From positions 1 to 48,791 of the forward strand of contig JAQWUP010000033.1 of the NCBI GenBank assembly GCA_029242085.1: a DNA stretch of 48,791 nt, written 5' to 3'. Position 1 is the stretch's first letter, and each line of letters opens with the position of its first letter. The translations under genes were made by a program, and so were the position numbers. A model generated the notes under the pieces. The model ran no database searches. It was not told the DNA's origin and was given only the letters and a program-made list of their open reading frames with translations. This DNA is from Porticoccaceae bacterium (GTDB taxonomy: Bacteria > Pseudomonadota > Gammaproteobacteria > Pseudomonadales > Porticoccaceae). Below, piece by piece: positions 1 to 9,932 of this stretch.

Positions 1-1569
1 CTGACCCAGCGTGCCCGCGAACATATGGGTCTGGCACCTTCTACCGTATTCCGTCAACCAACTGCACCGGTTGAATCCGATGCCGGTTACACCTTGGCCC
101 AGAAAATGGTCGGTAAAGCCTGTGGCGTTGAAGGTATTCGTCCCGGCACCTACTGCGAACCGAAGATGACTACCGTAGGCTCCCAGGACACCACTGGCCC
201 CATGACCAGAGACGAGCTAAAAGATCTGGCTTGTCTAGGCTTCTCAACTGATTTGGTTATGCAGTCATTCTGCCACACCGCAGCCTACCCCAAGCCTGTC
301 GATATCAGCACCCAGCATAGCCTGCCCGACTTTATAATGAACCGCGGCGGCGTATCACTGCGTCCCGGTGACGGCATTATTCACAGCTGGCTCAACCGTA
401 TGCTACTGCCAGATACTGTAGGCACCGGCGGTGATTCACACACCAGATTCCCCATGGGTATTTCATTCCCCGGCGGTTCAGGCCTAGTCGCTTTCGCGGC
501 GGCAACAGGTGTTATGCCACTGGATATGCCAGAGTCAGTACTCGTGCGCTTTAAAGGCAAAATGCAGCCCGGTATCACATTGCGTGATCTGGTTCATGCA
601 ATCCCCTACTACGGCATTAAAGAAGGTTTGCTGACCGTAGAGAAGAAAGGTAAAAAGAACTTCTTTAGTGGCCGCATCTTGGAAATTGAAGGTGAAGGAA
701 TTGAAGGTCTAACCGTAGAGCAGGCATTTGAATTATCCGATGCATCTGCCGAGCGTTCAGCGGCTGGCTGTACCATTAAGCTGGGTGAACATTCTGTCGC
801 CGAATACCTAAAATCAAACGCAACACTGCTGCGCTGGATGATTGCCGAAGGCTATGGCGATGTGCGCACATTAGAGCGTCGTGTTCGCAAGATGGAAGAA
901 TGGCTGGCAGAACCAACACTCATGTCAGCAGATAGCGATGCCGAATATGCTGCAGTAATCGAGATTGATCTCGCCGATATTAAAGAGCCAATCGTGTGCT
1001 GCCCCAATGACCCAGATGATGCCAAGCTGCTTTCAGAAGTCGCCGGCGATAAAGTCGACGAAATCTTTATCGGCTCATGCATGACCAATATCGGTCACTT
1101 CCGCGCCGCTGGTAAATTACTGGACGAAGCCGGTTCAGTAGACTCCAGATTCTGGATCTGCCCGCCGACACGTATGGATGCCCACACGCTAATGGAAGAA
1201 GGCTACTACAATATTTACGGTAAAGTTGGTGCTCGTACAGAGATGCCAGGCTGTTCACTGTGTATGGGTAACCAGGCGCGTGTATTAGCAGGTGCCACAG
1301 TACTGTCTACATCGACTCGTAACTTCCCCAACCGTTTAGGTGATGGCGCCAATGTTTACCTCACCAGTGCCGAGCTTGCCTCTGTGGGTGGTATTTTGGG
1401 TCGACTGCCAACACCTGCCGAGTATATGGAATACGCCAGCAAGATTGATTCAATGGCGGCTGAAGTTTATAGCTATATGAACTTTGACCAGATTGAGTCA
1501 TTCCAGAAGTCAGCTGAGGAAGGCAAGTTGATTGCAGCGGAGCAGATTGTTGAGGTAACTGGAGCCTAA
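1..1569 (+). CDS. acnB: Aconitate hydratase B, 3' part (5' end outside window)
   Basis: AcnB is a [4Fe-4S] TCA-cycle enzyme that interconverts citrate and isocitrate and also hydrates 2-methyl-cis-aconitate. The reading frame is open from base 1, so the ATG at 25 is internal. About 520 residues remain of a family length near 865, and the HEAT-like and swivel N-terminal domains are missing. The core motifs are the substrate-binding [17 protein letters not shown], the cluster ligand in [10 protein letters not shown] and the CxxC pair in [12 protein letters not shown], followed by [10 protein letters not shown]. The domain order is the AcnB type, not AcnA or AcnD. A hairpin terminator lies about 170 bp downstream at 1743. 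Confidence 0.95.
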   Translation: MTQRAREHMGLAPSTVFRQPTAPVESDAGYTLAQKMVGKACGVEGIRPGTYCEPKMTTVGSQDTTGPMTRDELKDLACLGFSTDLVMQSFCHTAAYPKPVDISTQHSLPDFIMNRGGVSLRPGDGIIHSWLNRMLLPDTVGTGGDSHTRFPMGISFPGGSGLVAFAAATGVMPLDMPESVLVRFKGKMQPGITLRDLVHAIPYYGIKEGLLTVEKKGKKNFFSGRILEIEGEGIEGLTVEQAFELSDASAERSAAGCTIKLGEHSVAEYLKSNATLLRWMIAEGYGDVRTLERRVRKMEEWLAEPTLMSADSDAEYAAVIEIDLADIKEPIVCCPNDPDDAKLLSEVAGDKVDEIFIGSCMTNIGHFRAAGKLLDEAGSVDSRFWICPPTRMDAHTLMEEGYYNIYGKVGARTEMPGCSLCMGNQARVLAGATVLSTSTRNFPNRLGDGANVYLTSAELASVGGILGRLPTPAEYMEYASKIDSMAAEVYSYMNFDQIESFQKSAEEGKLIAAEQIVEVTGA

Positions 1570-1598
1570 AGGCTCTAGTTATCCTGAGACGCGTAGCA

Positions 1599-1896
1599 CT
1601 GTCATCCTGAACATAGTGAAGGATCTATTCCCGCGGCACCCAACACTGTCATTCTGAGACGCCTAGCACTGTCATCCCGACAGAGCGCAGCGACGAGGGA
1701 TCTCTGAGACCCCTTGCTCCTAAGCAACAAGTAAGCATATTAAAAAACCTCGCAGAAGCGGGGTTTTTTAATGTCGATATTTTTTCAAGTATCGACATAT
1801 AGAGACCCTGTCATCCTGAATGCAGTGAAGGATCCCTTCCAAGTCAGTTCCAAGCACAACTTTCCAGAGATGTTTCGCTTCGCTCAACATGACAGG
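1599..1896. repeat. Cluster of dispersed GTCATCCTGA...GAAGGATCT repeats
   Basis: Copies of a roughly 28-bp element lie at 1599-1626, 1669-1703 (degenerate) and 1807-1834. A related TGTTTCGCTTCGCTCAACATGACA form runs the other way at about 1870-1895. The outer halves are inverted relative to each other, so pairs could fold as hairpins. The 820-bp gap between acnB and nfuA (1570-2389) holds this cluster, the terminator at 1743, a second cluster near 2200, and between them an unrecognised minus-strand ORF (1935-2159) that I do not call a gene. Confidence 0.75.
1743..1770 (+). terminator. Intrinsic terminator downstream of acnB
   Basis: AAAAAACCTCGC pairs with GCGGGGTTTTTT around the loop AGAA, with one G-T wobble. 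The 3' arm ends in six T. It probably ends the acnB transcript, although it lies about 170 bp past the stop codon with repeat copies in between. Confidence 0.7.
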
Positions 1897-2195
1897 ATAT
1901 TGTCATGCTAGACATTTGGGCCCGATAGCCACTATTAAACCTTCCCCACAGCCTCCAGCAAAAAATCCAAAACCTCATTCTCCTTGCGAGCAGCATTCAA
2001 CAGAGTCCGTGGGAATTTTCGCTCAAAATCCAACCGCGTAACCGACGGACAACCGGTCAGTTTTGCAAGTGATCGTTTGCTCTTAGCCGTGGTCGAAACC
2101 GACTCTCCCAAAACCGACAACAAAAAACCTTCTAAACAAGGCTTTGAGCCCAACACCATAATGGGTGGTCTATCTATTGAAGCCTTGGTATTTAA

Positions 2196-2389
2196 TGATG
2201 ACGGAGTTCGCTCAGGATGATGAAGTTCGTTCAGGATGACAGGGTACGTTTTGCATGGCCCGCGAAAGGGTTTGGGGACAGGATGACCGCTAGAACAATA
2301 CTGTCATGTTGAGTGTAGCGAAACATCTTTAGATCCTTCGCTGCGCTCAGGATGACAGAGTTCGTTCAGGATGACAGGCCTTTGGCCTG
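2196..2389. repeat. Second cluster of dispersed repeats, next to the nfuA 3' end
   Basis: Several partial copies of GTTCG(C/T)TCAGGATGA(C/T) occur at about 2203-2241 and 2341-2379. The full inverted form GATCCTTCGCTGCGCTCAGGATGACA is at 2333-2358, and a TGTCATGTTGAGTGTAGCGAAACATCT form is at 2301-2329. This is the same family as the clusters at 1599 and 7059. The copies abut the nfuA stop and may act as its transcription end. Confidence 0.7.
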
Positions 2390-2971
2390 TCACATATAGG
2401 CGTTGCTTGTGTCGGTGTGGTCGGTTACGTCTCTTACACCCTTTAGCTCAGGAATCTTTTCCATTAGGGTCTTTTCAACACCTTCTTTCAGCGTCAGTGA
2501 CACCGCGGAGCAACCCTGACAGCCACCGCCAAACTCCAGTACTGCTATGCCTTCTGCTATTTCAGAGAGCGATACCACGCCGCCATGGGAGGCTAATCCG
2601 GGATTAATGTCGTTGTACAGCAGATAATTGACCTTATCTTCCATTGGACTGTCGTCGGTGACATTGGGCAATCTTGAATTGGGCGCGCGAATGGTTAGCT
2701 GGCCACCAAACTTATCTTCGGCAAAATCCACTTTGGCTTCATCCAGAAACGGAATGCTGCGCTGCTCGAAGTAGGCATTAAAGGCCTCGTACTCAACAAC
2801 CATATCCTCTTCGTTATGCTCACCGGGGCGGCTGTAGGCGATACAGGTTTCAGCCTTGGGTGTGCCTGGGTCGCTGACAAACATGCGCACGCCTATACCT
2901 TCGCAGTTTTGTTTTTCCAGCAAGCCGGCAAGATAGCCTTGGGCAGATTCTGTAATGGTCACATTGAGCAT
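2390..2971 (-). CDS. nfuA: Fe/S biogenesis protein NfuA
   Basis: NfuA is a cytoplasmic [4Fe-4S] carrier that delivers clusters to apo-enzymes such as aconitase and protects them under stress. At 193 aa it matches the usual length of about 191. The N-terminal degenerate A-type (HesB-like) domain covers about residues 1-95 and includes VFVSDPGTP-like sequence. The C-terminal Nfu domain carries the cluster-binding CxxC in [19 protein letters not shown] and ends with [12 protein letters not shown]. It is transcribed divergently from metH with a 186-bp shared upstream region. Proximity to acnB, a typical client, may be coincidental. Confidence 0.95.
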   Translation of the reverse strand: MLNVTITESAQGYLAGLLEKQNCEGIGVRMFVSDPGTPKAETCIAYSRPGEHNEEDMVVEYEAFNAYFEQRSIPFLDEAKVDFAEDKFGGQLTIRAPNSRLPNVTDDSPMEDKVNYLLYNDINPGLASHGGVVSLSEIAEGIAVLEFGGGCQGCSAVSLTLKEGVEKTLMEKIPELKGVRDVTDHTDTSNAYM

Positions 2972-3109
2972 GGTTATATCCTAAAATCCAATCTGGAAAG
3001 TCTTTGGTTGAAAAGTCAGAGTGTATTTTACGCCATCCCCCGTATCAGGCCAACGCTTAGTTGATATTAAAGGTCGCTTTTTAGATTTATCTTGGTATCA
3101 TACGAATCC

Positions 3110-3125
3110 ATCAAAATATTTTGAT
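3110..3125. promoter_or_regulatory. Perfect 16-bp palindrome upstream of metH (candidate operator)
   Basis: ATCAAAATATTTTGAT reads identically on both strands and ends 32 bp before the metH ATG, within the divergent nfuA-metH region. The ATCAA...TTGAT arms resemble sites of ArsR-type methionine-cycle repressors such as SahR. From memory, the assignment to SahR is a guess. It does not look like a MetJ or MetR site. Confidence 0.45.
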
Positions 3126-3157
3126 ACATCAGGCACTCAAAGGCACAGAACAGCATT

Positions 3158-6100
3158 ATGTCGCAAAAGATAGTTGACGCAGCCCAGCAGCGGATTTTAA
3201 TTCTGGATGGCGCCATGGGTACTATGATTCAGCGCCATACCCTCGAGGAAGAGCACTTCCGCGGGGCGCGTTTTGCCGACTGGCACACTGACCTCAAGGG
3301 CAACAACGACCTGCTGAGCCTGACGCAGCCTGAGATTATCTGCGATATTCACCGCGCCTATCTTGAGGCCGGTGCCGATATTATTGAGACTAACACGTTT
3401 AATTCCACTCAGGTGTCTCAGGCGGATTACCAGATGGAAGCTATCTCTCGTGAGATCAATCTGGTTTCTGCACAGTTGGCACGCCAAGCGGCGGATGAAT
3501 TTGCCACGCCAGAGCGTCCGCGCTTTGTGGCCGGTATTCTCGGCCCCACCAGCCGCACCGCGTCGCTGTCGCCGGATGTCAATGATCCGGGCGCGCGCAA
3601 TGTCACCTTTGATGAGCTGGTGGAAAACTACACCGAATCAACCCATGCGCTGATTGAAGGCGGCGTGGATCTGCTTATGGTCGAGACCATTTTCGATACC
3701 TTGAATGCCAAAGCGGCACTGTTTGCTGTGCAGCAGGTATTTGAAGAGCTCGATGTCGAATTACCGATTATGATCAGTGGCACTATTACGGATGCCAGCG
3801 GGCGGACTCTGTCCGGACAAACGCCAGAGGCGTTCTGGAACTCGGTGCGCCACAGCAAGCCGGTCAGCGTGGGCCTAAACTGTGCTCTGGGGCCCAAAGA
3901 GCTGCGCCCTCACCTGCTGGAGATATCGACGGTTGCGGACACTCTGGTCACTGCCCACCCCAATGCCGGCCTGCCCAATGAGTTTGGTGGCTATGATCTC
4001 GATGCTGAGTCAATGGCCGACACTGTGGCGGAATTTGCCGGCGCTGGCCTGTTAAATATTGTCGGCGGCTGCTGCGGCACCACGCCTGAGCATATTCGCG
4101 CTATTGCCGACGCCGTGGCCGATATCCCGCCGCGACAGATTCCTACCATTGAGCCCGCTTGCCGCCTCTCGGGTTTAGAGCCCTTTACCATCAAGACTGA
4201 TTCGCTGTTTGTGAATGTGGGCGAGCGCTGCAATGTCACCGGCTCGGCGGTTTTTAAACGGCTGATTCTGGAAGAGAACTACGATGCCGCACTGGCCGTT
4301 GCCCAGCAGCAGGTTATCAACGGTGCGCAGATTATCGATGTGAATATGGACGAAGGCATGCTTGAGTCACTGCCTGCCATGGTCAAGTTATTACATCTGA
4401 TTGCCTCGGAGCCGGAAATTTCCCGAGTGCCGATTATGGTCGATTCCTCGAAGTGGGAGGTGATTGAAGCGGGCCTGAAGTGCATTCAGGGTAAGGCCGT
4501 GGTTAACAGCATCAGCCTGAAAGAAGGCAGCGACGAGTTTATTGAAAAAGCCAAGCTGTGCAAAAAGCACGGCGCCGCTATTGTGGTGATGGCCTTTGAT
4601 GAAGATGGTCAGGCCGACAATCTAGAGCGTCGGCAGCAGATCTGTCAGCGCAGTTACGACATACTGGTCAATGAGATCGGCTTCCCTGCGGAAGATATTA
4701 TTTTTGACCCCAATGTGTTCGCAGTGGCTACGGGCATTGAAGAGCACAATCGCTATGGCCTGGATTTTATTGAGGCCAGCGGCTGGATTAAAAACAATCT
4801 GCCCCATGCGCTGATTAGCGGCGGCATCTCCAATGTGTCGTTTTCGTTCCGCGGCAATAACCCGGTGCGCGAGGCTATTCACTCGGTGTTTCTCTACCAT
4901 GCTATTCGCGAAGGCTTAAGCATGGGCATTGTTAATGCCGGGCAGTTGGCGGTATACGATGATCTGCCCGCAGAGCTGCGTGATGTGGTTGAAGATGTGG
5001 TGCTGTTCCGCACGCCCGAAGGCACAGAAAATCTGCTGGCCATTGCCGACAAGTACCGTGGTGATGGCTCGACTCAGTCCAAAGCTGAAGACCTGAGCTG
5101 GCGCGAAGGGAATGTCAATCGCCGTCTTGAGCATGCGCTGGTGAAAGGCATTACCACATTTATAGAAGAGGACACCGAAGAGGCTCGCCAAGGCGCTGAA
5201 CGCCCACTGCATGTGATTGAGGGTGCGCTGATGGACGGCATGAATATCGTCGGCGATCTATTTGGTTCCGGCAAAATGTTTCTGCCGCAGGTGGTCAAAT
5301 CCGCCCGGGTAATGAAGCAGGCCGTGGCCTATTTGCAGCCCTATATTGAAGATGAAAAAGACGCAAGCGCCAGTGCCAATGGCAAGATTCTGATGGCCAC
5401 GGTGAAAGGTGATGTGCACGATATCGGCAAGAATATTGTCGGCGTGGTACTGCAGTGCAATAACTATGAGGTCATTGACCTCGGCGTGATGGTGCCCGCG
5501 CAAAAGATATTGGATGCCGCCAAACAACATAATGTCGATATTATTGGTCTGTCTGGTCTGATTACCCCCTCTCTGGATGAGATGGTGACATTGGGTAAAG
5601 AGATGCAGCGCCAAGACTTCACTGTGCCATTGATGATTGGCGGTGCGACCACCTCCAAGGCCCACACTGCGGTTAAAATCGCTCCCGGCTATGAAAATAA
5701 TCAGGCTATCTATGTGTCTGATGCCTCTCGCGCTGTGGGTGTGGCCAGTAAGCTGATCAGTAAAGATAGCCGCGATGATTTTATCGCCGAGATACAGCTG
5801 GACTATGAAGCGGTGAGACTGCGCACGGCCAATAGAACCCCAAGAGGAACACTGTTTGCCTATTCCGATGCCGTTAAGCAGAAACCTCAGCTTAACTGGC
5901 GTGACTATCAGCCTGAGATTCCCAATCAGCCGGGTATTACAGTGCTGGATGATTACCCGCTGGAAGCGCTGGTGCCCTATATCGATTGGACTCCGTTCTT
6001 TATTACTTGGGATCTGGTGGGCAAGTATCCAAAGATTTTAAATGATGAGGTCGTCGGTGAAGCGGCCACCAATCTGTTTGCCGATGCCCAGGCATTGCTA

Positions 6101-6826
6101 AAAGATATTATCGACAATAAGCGATTAACGGCGCGGGCCGTGTTTGGGTTATGGCAAGCCAATACGGTTAACCATGATGATATCGAAGTCTATCATTCAG
6201 ATGGCTCTACCGCCGCCACCCTGCATCAGATACGCCAGCAGATTCAGAAGCCTGGTGCCAGTGAAGAACTTGCTTCGTTAGCCGATTTTATTGCACCTAA
6301 AGAAACCGGATTAACCGACTATATTGGCGCCTTTGCAGTGACCACTGGTATTGGTGCTGATGAATTGGCGGCAGAATATGAGACCGCCCACGATGACTAC
6401 AACGCCATTATGGTGAAAGCGCTGGCCGACCGTTTGGCCGAGGCCTTTGCCGAGCATCTGCACCATCTTGTGCGCACCGAATACTGGGGTTATGCCGCGA
6501 ATGAAACTCTGGACAATGAAGCTCTGATTAAAGAGAAGTATCGCGGCATTCGCCCGGCCCCCGGCTACCCTGCCTGCCCGGATCATACCGAGAAGGCCTC
6601 GCTGTTTGAGCTGCTCAATGCAACAGAACATACAGGTTTGGAATTAACCGAAAGTTTTGCCATGGCACCAGCGGCGGCGGTGAGCGGCTGGTACTTTGGC
6701 AACCCAGATGCGAAGTACTTTAATACCGGGAAAATTGCCCCCGATCAGGTAGAATCTCTGGCCGGACGCAAAGGCATGGCCGTGCCAGAATTAGAGCGTT
6801 GGTTAACCCCTATTCTGAACGACTAA
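3158..6826 (+). CDS. metH: Cobalamin-dependent methionine synthase
   Basis: MetH transfers the methyl group of 5-methyl-THF via methylcobalamin to homocysteine. At 1222 aa it is full length (E. coli 1227). The homocysteine domain (about 1-325) starts at [11 protein letters not shown] and has the three zinc-binding Cys, in GLNCALG and in GGCCGTT 63 residues later. The pterin domain follows (from [13 protein letters not shown]). Then come the cap and B12 domain with the DxHxxG cobalamin-ligating motif in [13 protein letters not shown], and the C-terminal SAM-binding reactivation domain ([12 protein letters not shown]). The ATG has a weak upstream SD. A DUF2970 gene follows 10 bp downstream. A zinc-dependent enzyme in a genome with a zinc-sparing island is worth noting. 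Confidence 0.98.
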   Translation: MSQKIVDAAQQRILILDGAMGTMIQRHTLEEEHFRGARFADWHTDLKGNNDLLSLTQPEIICDIHRAYLEAGADIIETNTFNSTQVSQADYQMEAISREINLVSAQLARQAADEFATPERPRFVAGILGPTSRTASLSPDVNDPGARNVTFDELVENYTESTHALIEGGVDLLMVETIFDTLNAKAALFAVQQVFEELDVELPIMISGTITDASGRTLSGQTPEAFWNSVRHSKPVSVGLNCALGPKELRPHLLEISTVADTLVTAHPNAGLPNEFGGYDLDAESMADTVAEFAGAGLLNIVGGCCGTTPEHIRAIADAVADIPPRQIPTIEPACRLSGLEPFTIKTDSLFVNVGERCNVTGSAVFKRLILEENYDAALAVAQQQVINGAQIIDVNMDEGMLESLPAMVKLLHLIASEPEISRVPIMVDSSKWEVIEAGLKCIQGKAVVNSISLKEGSDEFIEKAKLCKKHGAAIVVMAFDEDGQADNLERRQQICQRSYDILVNEIGFPAEDIIFDPNVFAVATGIEEHNRYGLDFIEASGWIKNNLPHALISGGISNVSFSFRGNNPVREAIHSVFLYHAIREGLSMGIVNAGQLAVYDDLPAELRDVVEDVVLFRTPEGTENLLAIADKYRGDGSTQSKAEDLSWREGNVNRRLEHALVKGITTFIEEDTEEARQGAERPLHVIEGALMDGMNIVGDLFGSGKMFLPQVVKSARVMKQAVAYLQPYIEDEKDASASANGKILMATVKGDVHDIGKNIVGVVLQCNNYEVIDLGVMVPAQKILDAAKQHNVDIIGLSGLITPSLDEMVTLGKEMQRQDFTVPLMIGGATTSKAHTAVKIAPGYENNQAIYVSDASRAVGVASKLISKDSRDDFIAEIQLDYEAVRLRTANRTPRGTLFAYSDAVKQKPQLNWRDYQPEIPNQPGITVLDDYPLEALVPYIDWTPFFITWDLVGKYPKILNDEVVGEAATNLFADAQALLKDIIDNKRLTARAVFGLWQANTVNHDDIEVYHSDGSTAATLHQIRQQIQKPGASEELASLADFIAPKETGLTDYIGAFAVTTGIGADELAAEYETAHDDYNAIMVKALADRLAEAFAEHLHHLVRTEYWGYAANETLDNEALIKEKYRGIRPAPGYPACPDHTEKASLFELLNATEHTGLELTESFAMAPAAAVSGWYFGNPDAKYFNTGKIAPDQVESLAGRKGMAVPELERWLTPILND

Positions 6827-6836
6827 AGGACTTCAA

Positions 6837-7043
6837 GTGACAGATGCAGAGAAACCAAAAAAACCGGGGCTGGGTACTTTGATTAAAAGTATCCTCGCCG
6901 CCGCTATTGGTGTGCAAACAGATAAAAACCGAGAACAGGATTTTAATGAAGGCAACCCGCTTGCTTTTATTATTGGCGGGTTTGTTTTTACGGCGCTGTT
7001 TATTTTGACTATTGCTCTGATTGTGGGGCTGGTTACTCGTTAG
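6837..7043 (+). CDS. DUF2970 small membrane protein
   Basis: This 68-residue protein starts at GTG 6837 behind an AAGGA Shine-Dalgarno and lies 10 bp after metH, so it is probably cotranscribed. It carries the family signature (LIKSILAAAIGVQ, then D-K-N-R-E-x-D-F) and one C-terminal membrane span of about residues 44-66. The function of DUF2970 is unknown. Confidence 0.85.
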   Translation: MTDAEKPKKPGLGTLIKSILAAAIGVQTDKNREQDFNEGNPLAFIIGGFVFTALFILTIALIVGLVTR

Positions 7044-7058
7044 GTTGGGTGGGTGATT

Positions 7059-7303
7059 GCAGGAGATCCTTCAGTCGCTGCGCTCCTTCAGGATGACTCG
7101 GAGGGCGCCGTCACCCTGAGCGTAATCGGTCATCCCCAGCCCAACCTGTTATCCAAACCCGAACCTGTCATCCAAACCCCAACCTGTCATCCAAACCCCA
7201 ACCCGTCATCCTGAACGACGTGAAGGATCTCATCCAGTGTTGCCAATGCTAAAACTGAGCAAGAGTTTAAAGATCCTTCGTTGCGCTCAGGATGACGGGA
7301 GAT
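7059..7303. repeat. Third cluster of dispersed repeats
   Basis: Inverted-form copies lie at about 7063-7098 (GATCCTTCAGTCGCTGCGCTC and onward) and 7274-7300. A direct-form copy (GTCATCCTGAACGACGTGAAGGATCT) lies at 7206-7231, with a degenerate GTCACCCTGAGCG at 7110. The 355-bp gap 7044-7398 contains only these, a 19-bp tandem repeat and a terminator; no gene is seen. Confidence 0.75.
7143..7199. repeat. 19-bp tandem repeat, three units
   Basis: Units AACCTG(T/C)... of 19 bp start at 7143, 7162 and 7181, with consensus AACCTGTCATCCAAACCCC. A fourth diverging unit at 7200 runs into a dispersed-repeat copy. The unit shares GTCATCC with the dispersed element, so it may have grown out of one copy. 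Confidence 0.7.
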
Positions 7304-7348
7304 CTGCCATCACAGTCAAGGGGGTTCTAGGTATAAACAGCCACAAAA

Positions 7349-7379
7349 AAAGGCCACCTTACTCAGTAAGGTGGCCTTT
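7349..7379 (-). terminator. Intrinsic terminator of the TonB-receptor gene
   Basis: A perfect 15-bp stem (AAAGGCCACCTTACT and its complement) is separated by a single base, so the real loop is CTCAG. On the minus strand it is followed by a T-run (7345-7351 complement). It lies 20 bp past the receptor stop codon. Confidence 0.9.
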
Positions 7380-7398
7380 AAGTGACTGCTTATAACTC

Positions 7399-9765
7399 TT
7401 AGAAATTGTACTTGGCTTGCAGTGCAATATTCAGCGGGCGGTTAACAAAGGCGTAGTAAGAGTTACCACCGCCACCTGTCAGCGTTCCACCCAGTGGCGT
7501 GTTGCCACCGAAGTTAATCACTGTCTTATCGGTCAGGTTGCGACCGATAAGAGCCACTTCCCAAGCACCTTCATAATCACGCAATGCAAGGCGCGCACTC
7601 AGCTGAGTGCTGGCATCCTGCTGGGTGCGTGGGTCGAGGTTTGACGAGTAGATATACTCACCCATATAGACCAGATCAACCGATGCATTGAGGACCAAAC
7701 TTTGGGCTATATCACCGACCCAGGCTGCACCGATATTGGCTTGCAGTTCAGGAGTGTACTCTTTGCGCTGTCCGGACACATCACAGAGGCCTTCAACAAC
7801 GGTTGAATCTGGAGTCTGAGCAAAGTAGCACTGTGAGTTGGGGAACTTGTCATAGTTGAAATCAAGGTAAGCAGCTGAACCCGTCAATGTAACGTTTTCT
7901 GATACAGCCCAACGACCATCAGCTTCGAGACCCTGCACCGTCGCTTCACCGGCGTTGGTCACATTAAAGCCGAGGGTGCCGTCAAACTGAGAGACCTGCA
8001 GGTCGCTGTATTCGGTCATATACAGGGCGACATTTAGCTCTGCTGCGCCATCGGCGAGGGTCATTTTTGAACCCAACTCAATACTGGCCGCTTCTTCACG
8101 ATCAAATTCCCAGCTACCGGTAATCTGGTTGCCGCTTTTTTGACCGTTAGTCACAGCTGCGTCAGGGTGGCCATTGGAACGAGCATCAAATCCACCTGAT
8201 TTAAAGCCTTTGGTCCAGGTCAGGTATGCCATGGTGTCTTCATTAGCATCCCATTCGAGGGTTACCACGGGGGTGAATGAGCTGTCGTCTAGATCACCGG
8301 AAATAGCTGTATAGGCTTCAACGGCAAAAATGCCATAGAGAGCATTGTAGGCACCTGAAACTGCGTCAACAGTAGTCGGAGACTGCAACTGACCACCAAA
8401 TGCCGGATTGGCTCGATGAGCCTGCGAGCGAGTCGCGTCCTTGGTTTCCCGGGTGTAGCGTCCACCAATAGTCAGGCTCAGATCATCTGACAATGTCCAG
8501 CTACCCTGTGCAAAAGCAGCCCAGATATCGCCTTCCTGATTAAAAGTACGATCAGAGGAAGAGCCAGGTGCAAATGGCACTAGCGTGTTAGCGCCAAGCA
8601 GTGCCAGCGCGGTGCTGATCACGGTTGGATCAGGCAACTTTATCTGATCCTTATAGTTTAATTCAGTTGACTGGAAAAACAGCCCGCCGATATAGTCGAA
8701 GTCACCGCCCAAATCGGAGGTAAAACGTAATTCTTGGCTGAACTGCTCGTACTCTTCCTGACGTGAGGCGTCAAAAACAGAGGCGCCGGTAAAGTCACAG
8801 TCACAGTTTTCATCAAACTCGTACTCGGCAAAGCCGGTGATCGAGGTCAGCGAGAAACCCTCCATATCCCAGTCGACAGATAGGGTCGCAACACTGACTT
8901 CGTTATCGCTGTAATGACCATTGCTGTCAGCGCTGTAGTTTAGCTCTGCTTCAACGGGGTAAGCCTGCAATGCATTCAATGTGGCAATATGCGGCGGCGC
9001 ACCAACACTTTGGTAGACTTCCATATTACGGCCGACGGTGTCGAACGTTGAATGGGATACTTTTAAGTTTGCAGTCACATCTTCGTTTACGTCCCAGCGC
9101 AATGAGCCACGAATAACCTGCTCATCTTCATTTTGCTCATCCTGTTGTGACACTGTGTTAAACACGAAGCCATCGAGTGAGCGATCTAGAACCGCTAGAC
9201 GGCCGCTGACCTCTTGACTGATAGGACCAGACAAAACCAGACGTACGTCCTGCTCGCCATGATCCGGTTCATAGAGCGCGGTAACCGACCCTTCGAAGTC
9301 GTCGCTAGGCTTGGCGCTGACCTGGCTAACGGCACCGGCGATGCTGTTTTTGCCAAATAGAATACCCTGTGGGCCACGCAGCACTTCAACGCGTTCCATA
9401 TCCATCATTGGAATTCGAGCGAGCTGGTCACGGCCGAAGAATATACCGTCGTTATAGATACCCACAGACTGTTCAAAGCCGGGGTTAATACCAGAGCTGA
9501 TACCACGAATAGTCACGGTGGTAGAGATACCAGTTTCATTTATACTGAAGTTGGGCACTAATTCAGATAGGCCCTGCAGATCGACAATGCCCGCATTCGA
9601 CATTTTCTCTGCGGTTACGGCTGCAACCGAAACTGGAACATCCTGCAGTGACTCTGAACGCTGTTGCGCTGTCACGACAATTTCTTCAAGTATGGCTGCA
9701 TTGGTTGCGGTGGCCGACGCAGAAATAGCGACGGCTAATATTGATGTAGATAATAATTTATTCAA
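7399..9765 (-). CDS. TonB-dependent outer-membrane receptor
   Basis: This is a 22-stranded outer-membrane beta-barrel importer powered by TonB-ExbBD; the substrate is not evident. I prefer the TTG start at 9765, which has GGGGAG 5 bp upstream and gives MNKLLSTSILAVAISASATA, a clean signal peptide. The ATG at 9795 lacks an SD. The mature N-terminus has a TonB box (EEIVVTAQQR), then a plug domain (DVPVSVAAVTAEKM ... VEVLRGPQGILFGKNSIAGAV). The barrel ends in the terminal aromatic residue typical of these proteins (KYNF). The TIRGISSGINPG plug motif resembles marine receptors for complex carbon compounds. No Fur box was seen, which argues mildly against a siderophore receptor. It lies next to an acyl-CoA dehydrogenase and many hydrolases, so lipid or steroid-like substrates are possible. 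Confidence 0.93.
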   Translation of the reverse strand: MNKLLSTSILAVAISASATATNAAILEEIVVTAQQRSESLQDVPVSVAAVTAEKMSNAGIVDLQGLSELVPNFSINETGISTTVTIRGISSGINPGFEQSVGIYNDGIFFGRDQLARIPMMDMERVEVLRGPQGILFGKNSIAGAVSQVSAKPSDDFEGSVTALYEPDHGEQDVRLVLSGPISQEVSGRLAVLDRSLDGFVFNTVSQQDEQNEDEQVIRGSLRWDVNEDVTANLKVSHSTFDTVGRNMEVYQSVGAPPHIATLNALQAYPVEAELNYSADSNGHYSDNEVSVATLSVDWDMEGFSLTSITGFAEYEFDENCDCDFTGASVFDASRQEEYEQFSQELRFTSDLGGDFDYIGGLFFQSTELNYKDQIKLPDPTVISTALALLGANTLVPFAPGSSSDRTFNQEGDIWAAFAQGSWTLSDDLSLTIGGRYTRETKDATRSQAHRANPAFGGQLQSPTTVDAVSGAYNALYGIFAVEAYTAISGDLDDSSFTPVVTLEWDANEDTMAYLTWTKGFKSGGFDARSNGHPDAAVTNGQKSGNQITGSWEFDREEAASIELGSKMTLADGAAELNVALYMTEYSDLQVSQFDGTLGFNVTNAGEATVQGLEADGRWAVSENVTLTGSAAYLDFNYDKFPNSQCYFAQTPDSTVVEGLCDVSGQRKEYTPELQANIGAAWVGDIAQSLVLNASVDLVYMGEYIYSSNLDPRTQQDASTQLSARLALRDYEGAWEVALIGRNLTDKTVINFGGNTPLGGTLTGGGGNSYYAFVNRPLNIALQAKYNF

Positions 9766-9891
9766 GACGACTCCCCATGAGTTCTTATGGTCCATTTTAA
9801 GTACGAAAGTACATTAGGATTTACTTTTAGTGTGGCAACTTTTAACGGCACTACTGCTGCCGCTTTTTGTGTTGCAAAGAAAGGTAAATCA

Positions 9892-9909
9892 GACCGCTAG
9901 ACAGCGGCC
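9892..9909 (-). terminator. Weak hairpin after the acyl-CoA dehydrogenase gene
   Basis: CCGCT (9894-9898) pairs with AGCGG (9903-9907) around AGAC. The flanks pair with one mismatch. No T-run follows, so it is only a possible terminator. Confidence 0.3.
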
Positions 9910-9932
9910 TGACTTAATTTTCGAGAGGGAAT

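Noticed and set aside
1935-2159. Minus-strand ORF of 74 codons between two repeat clusters
   Set aside because: No recognisable domain, no Shine-Dalgarno, and it lies in repeat-rich intergenic DNA. Codon use is not unreasonable, so a gene remnant cannot be excluded.
1984-2220. Plus-strand ORF of 78 codons over the same stretch
   Set aside because: Antisense to the above and runs into dispersed repeats; no support.
9518-9817. Plus-strand ORF antisense to the TonB receptor 5' end
   Set aside because: Shadow of a well-supported gene on the other strand.
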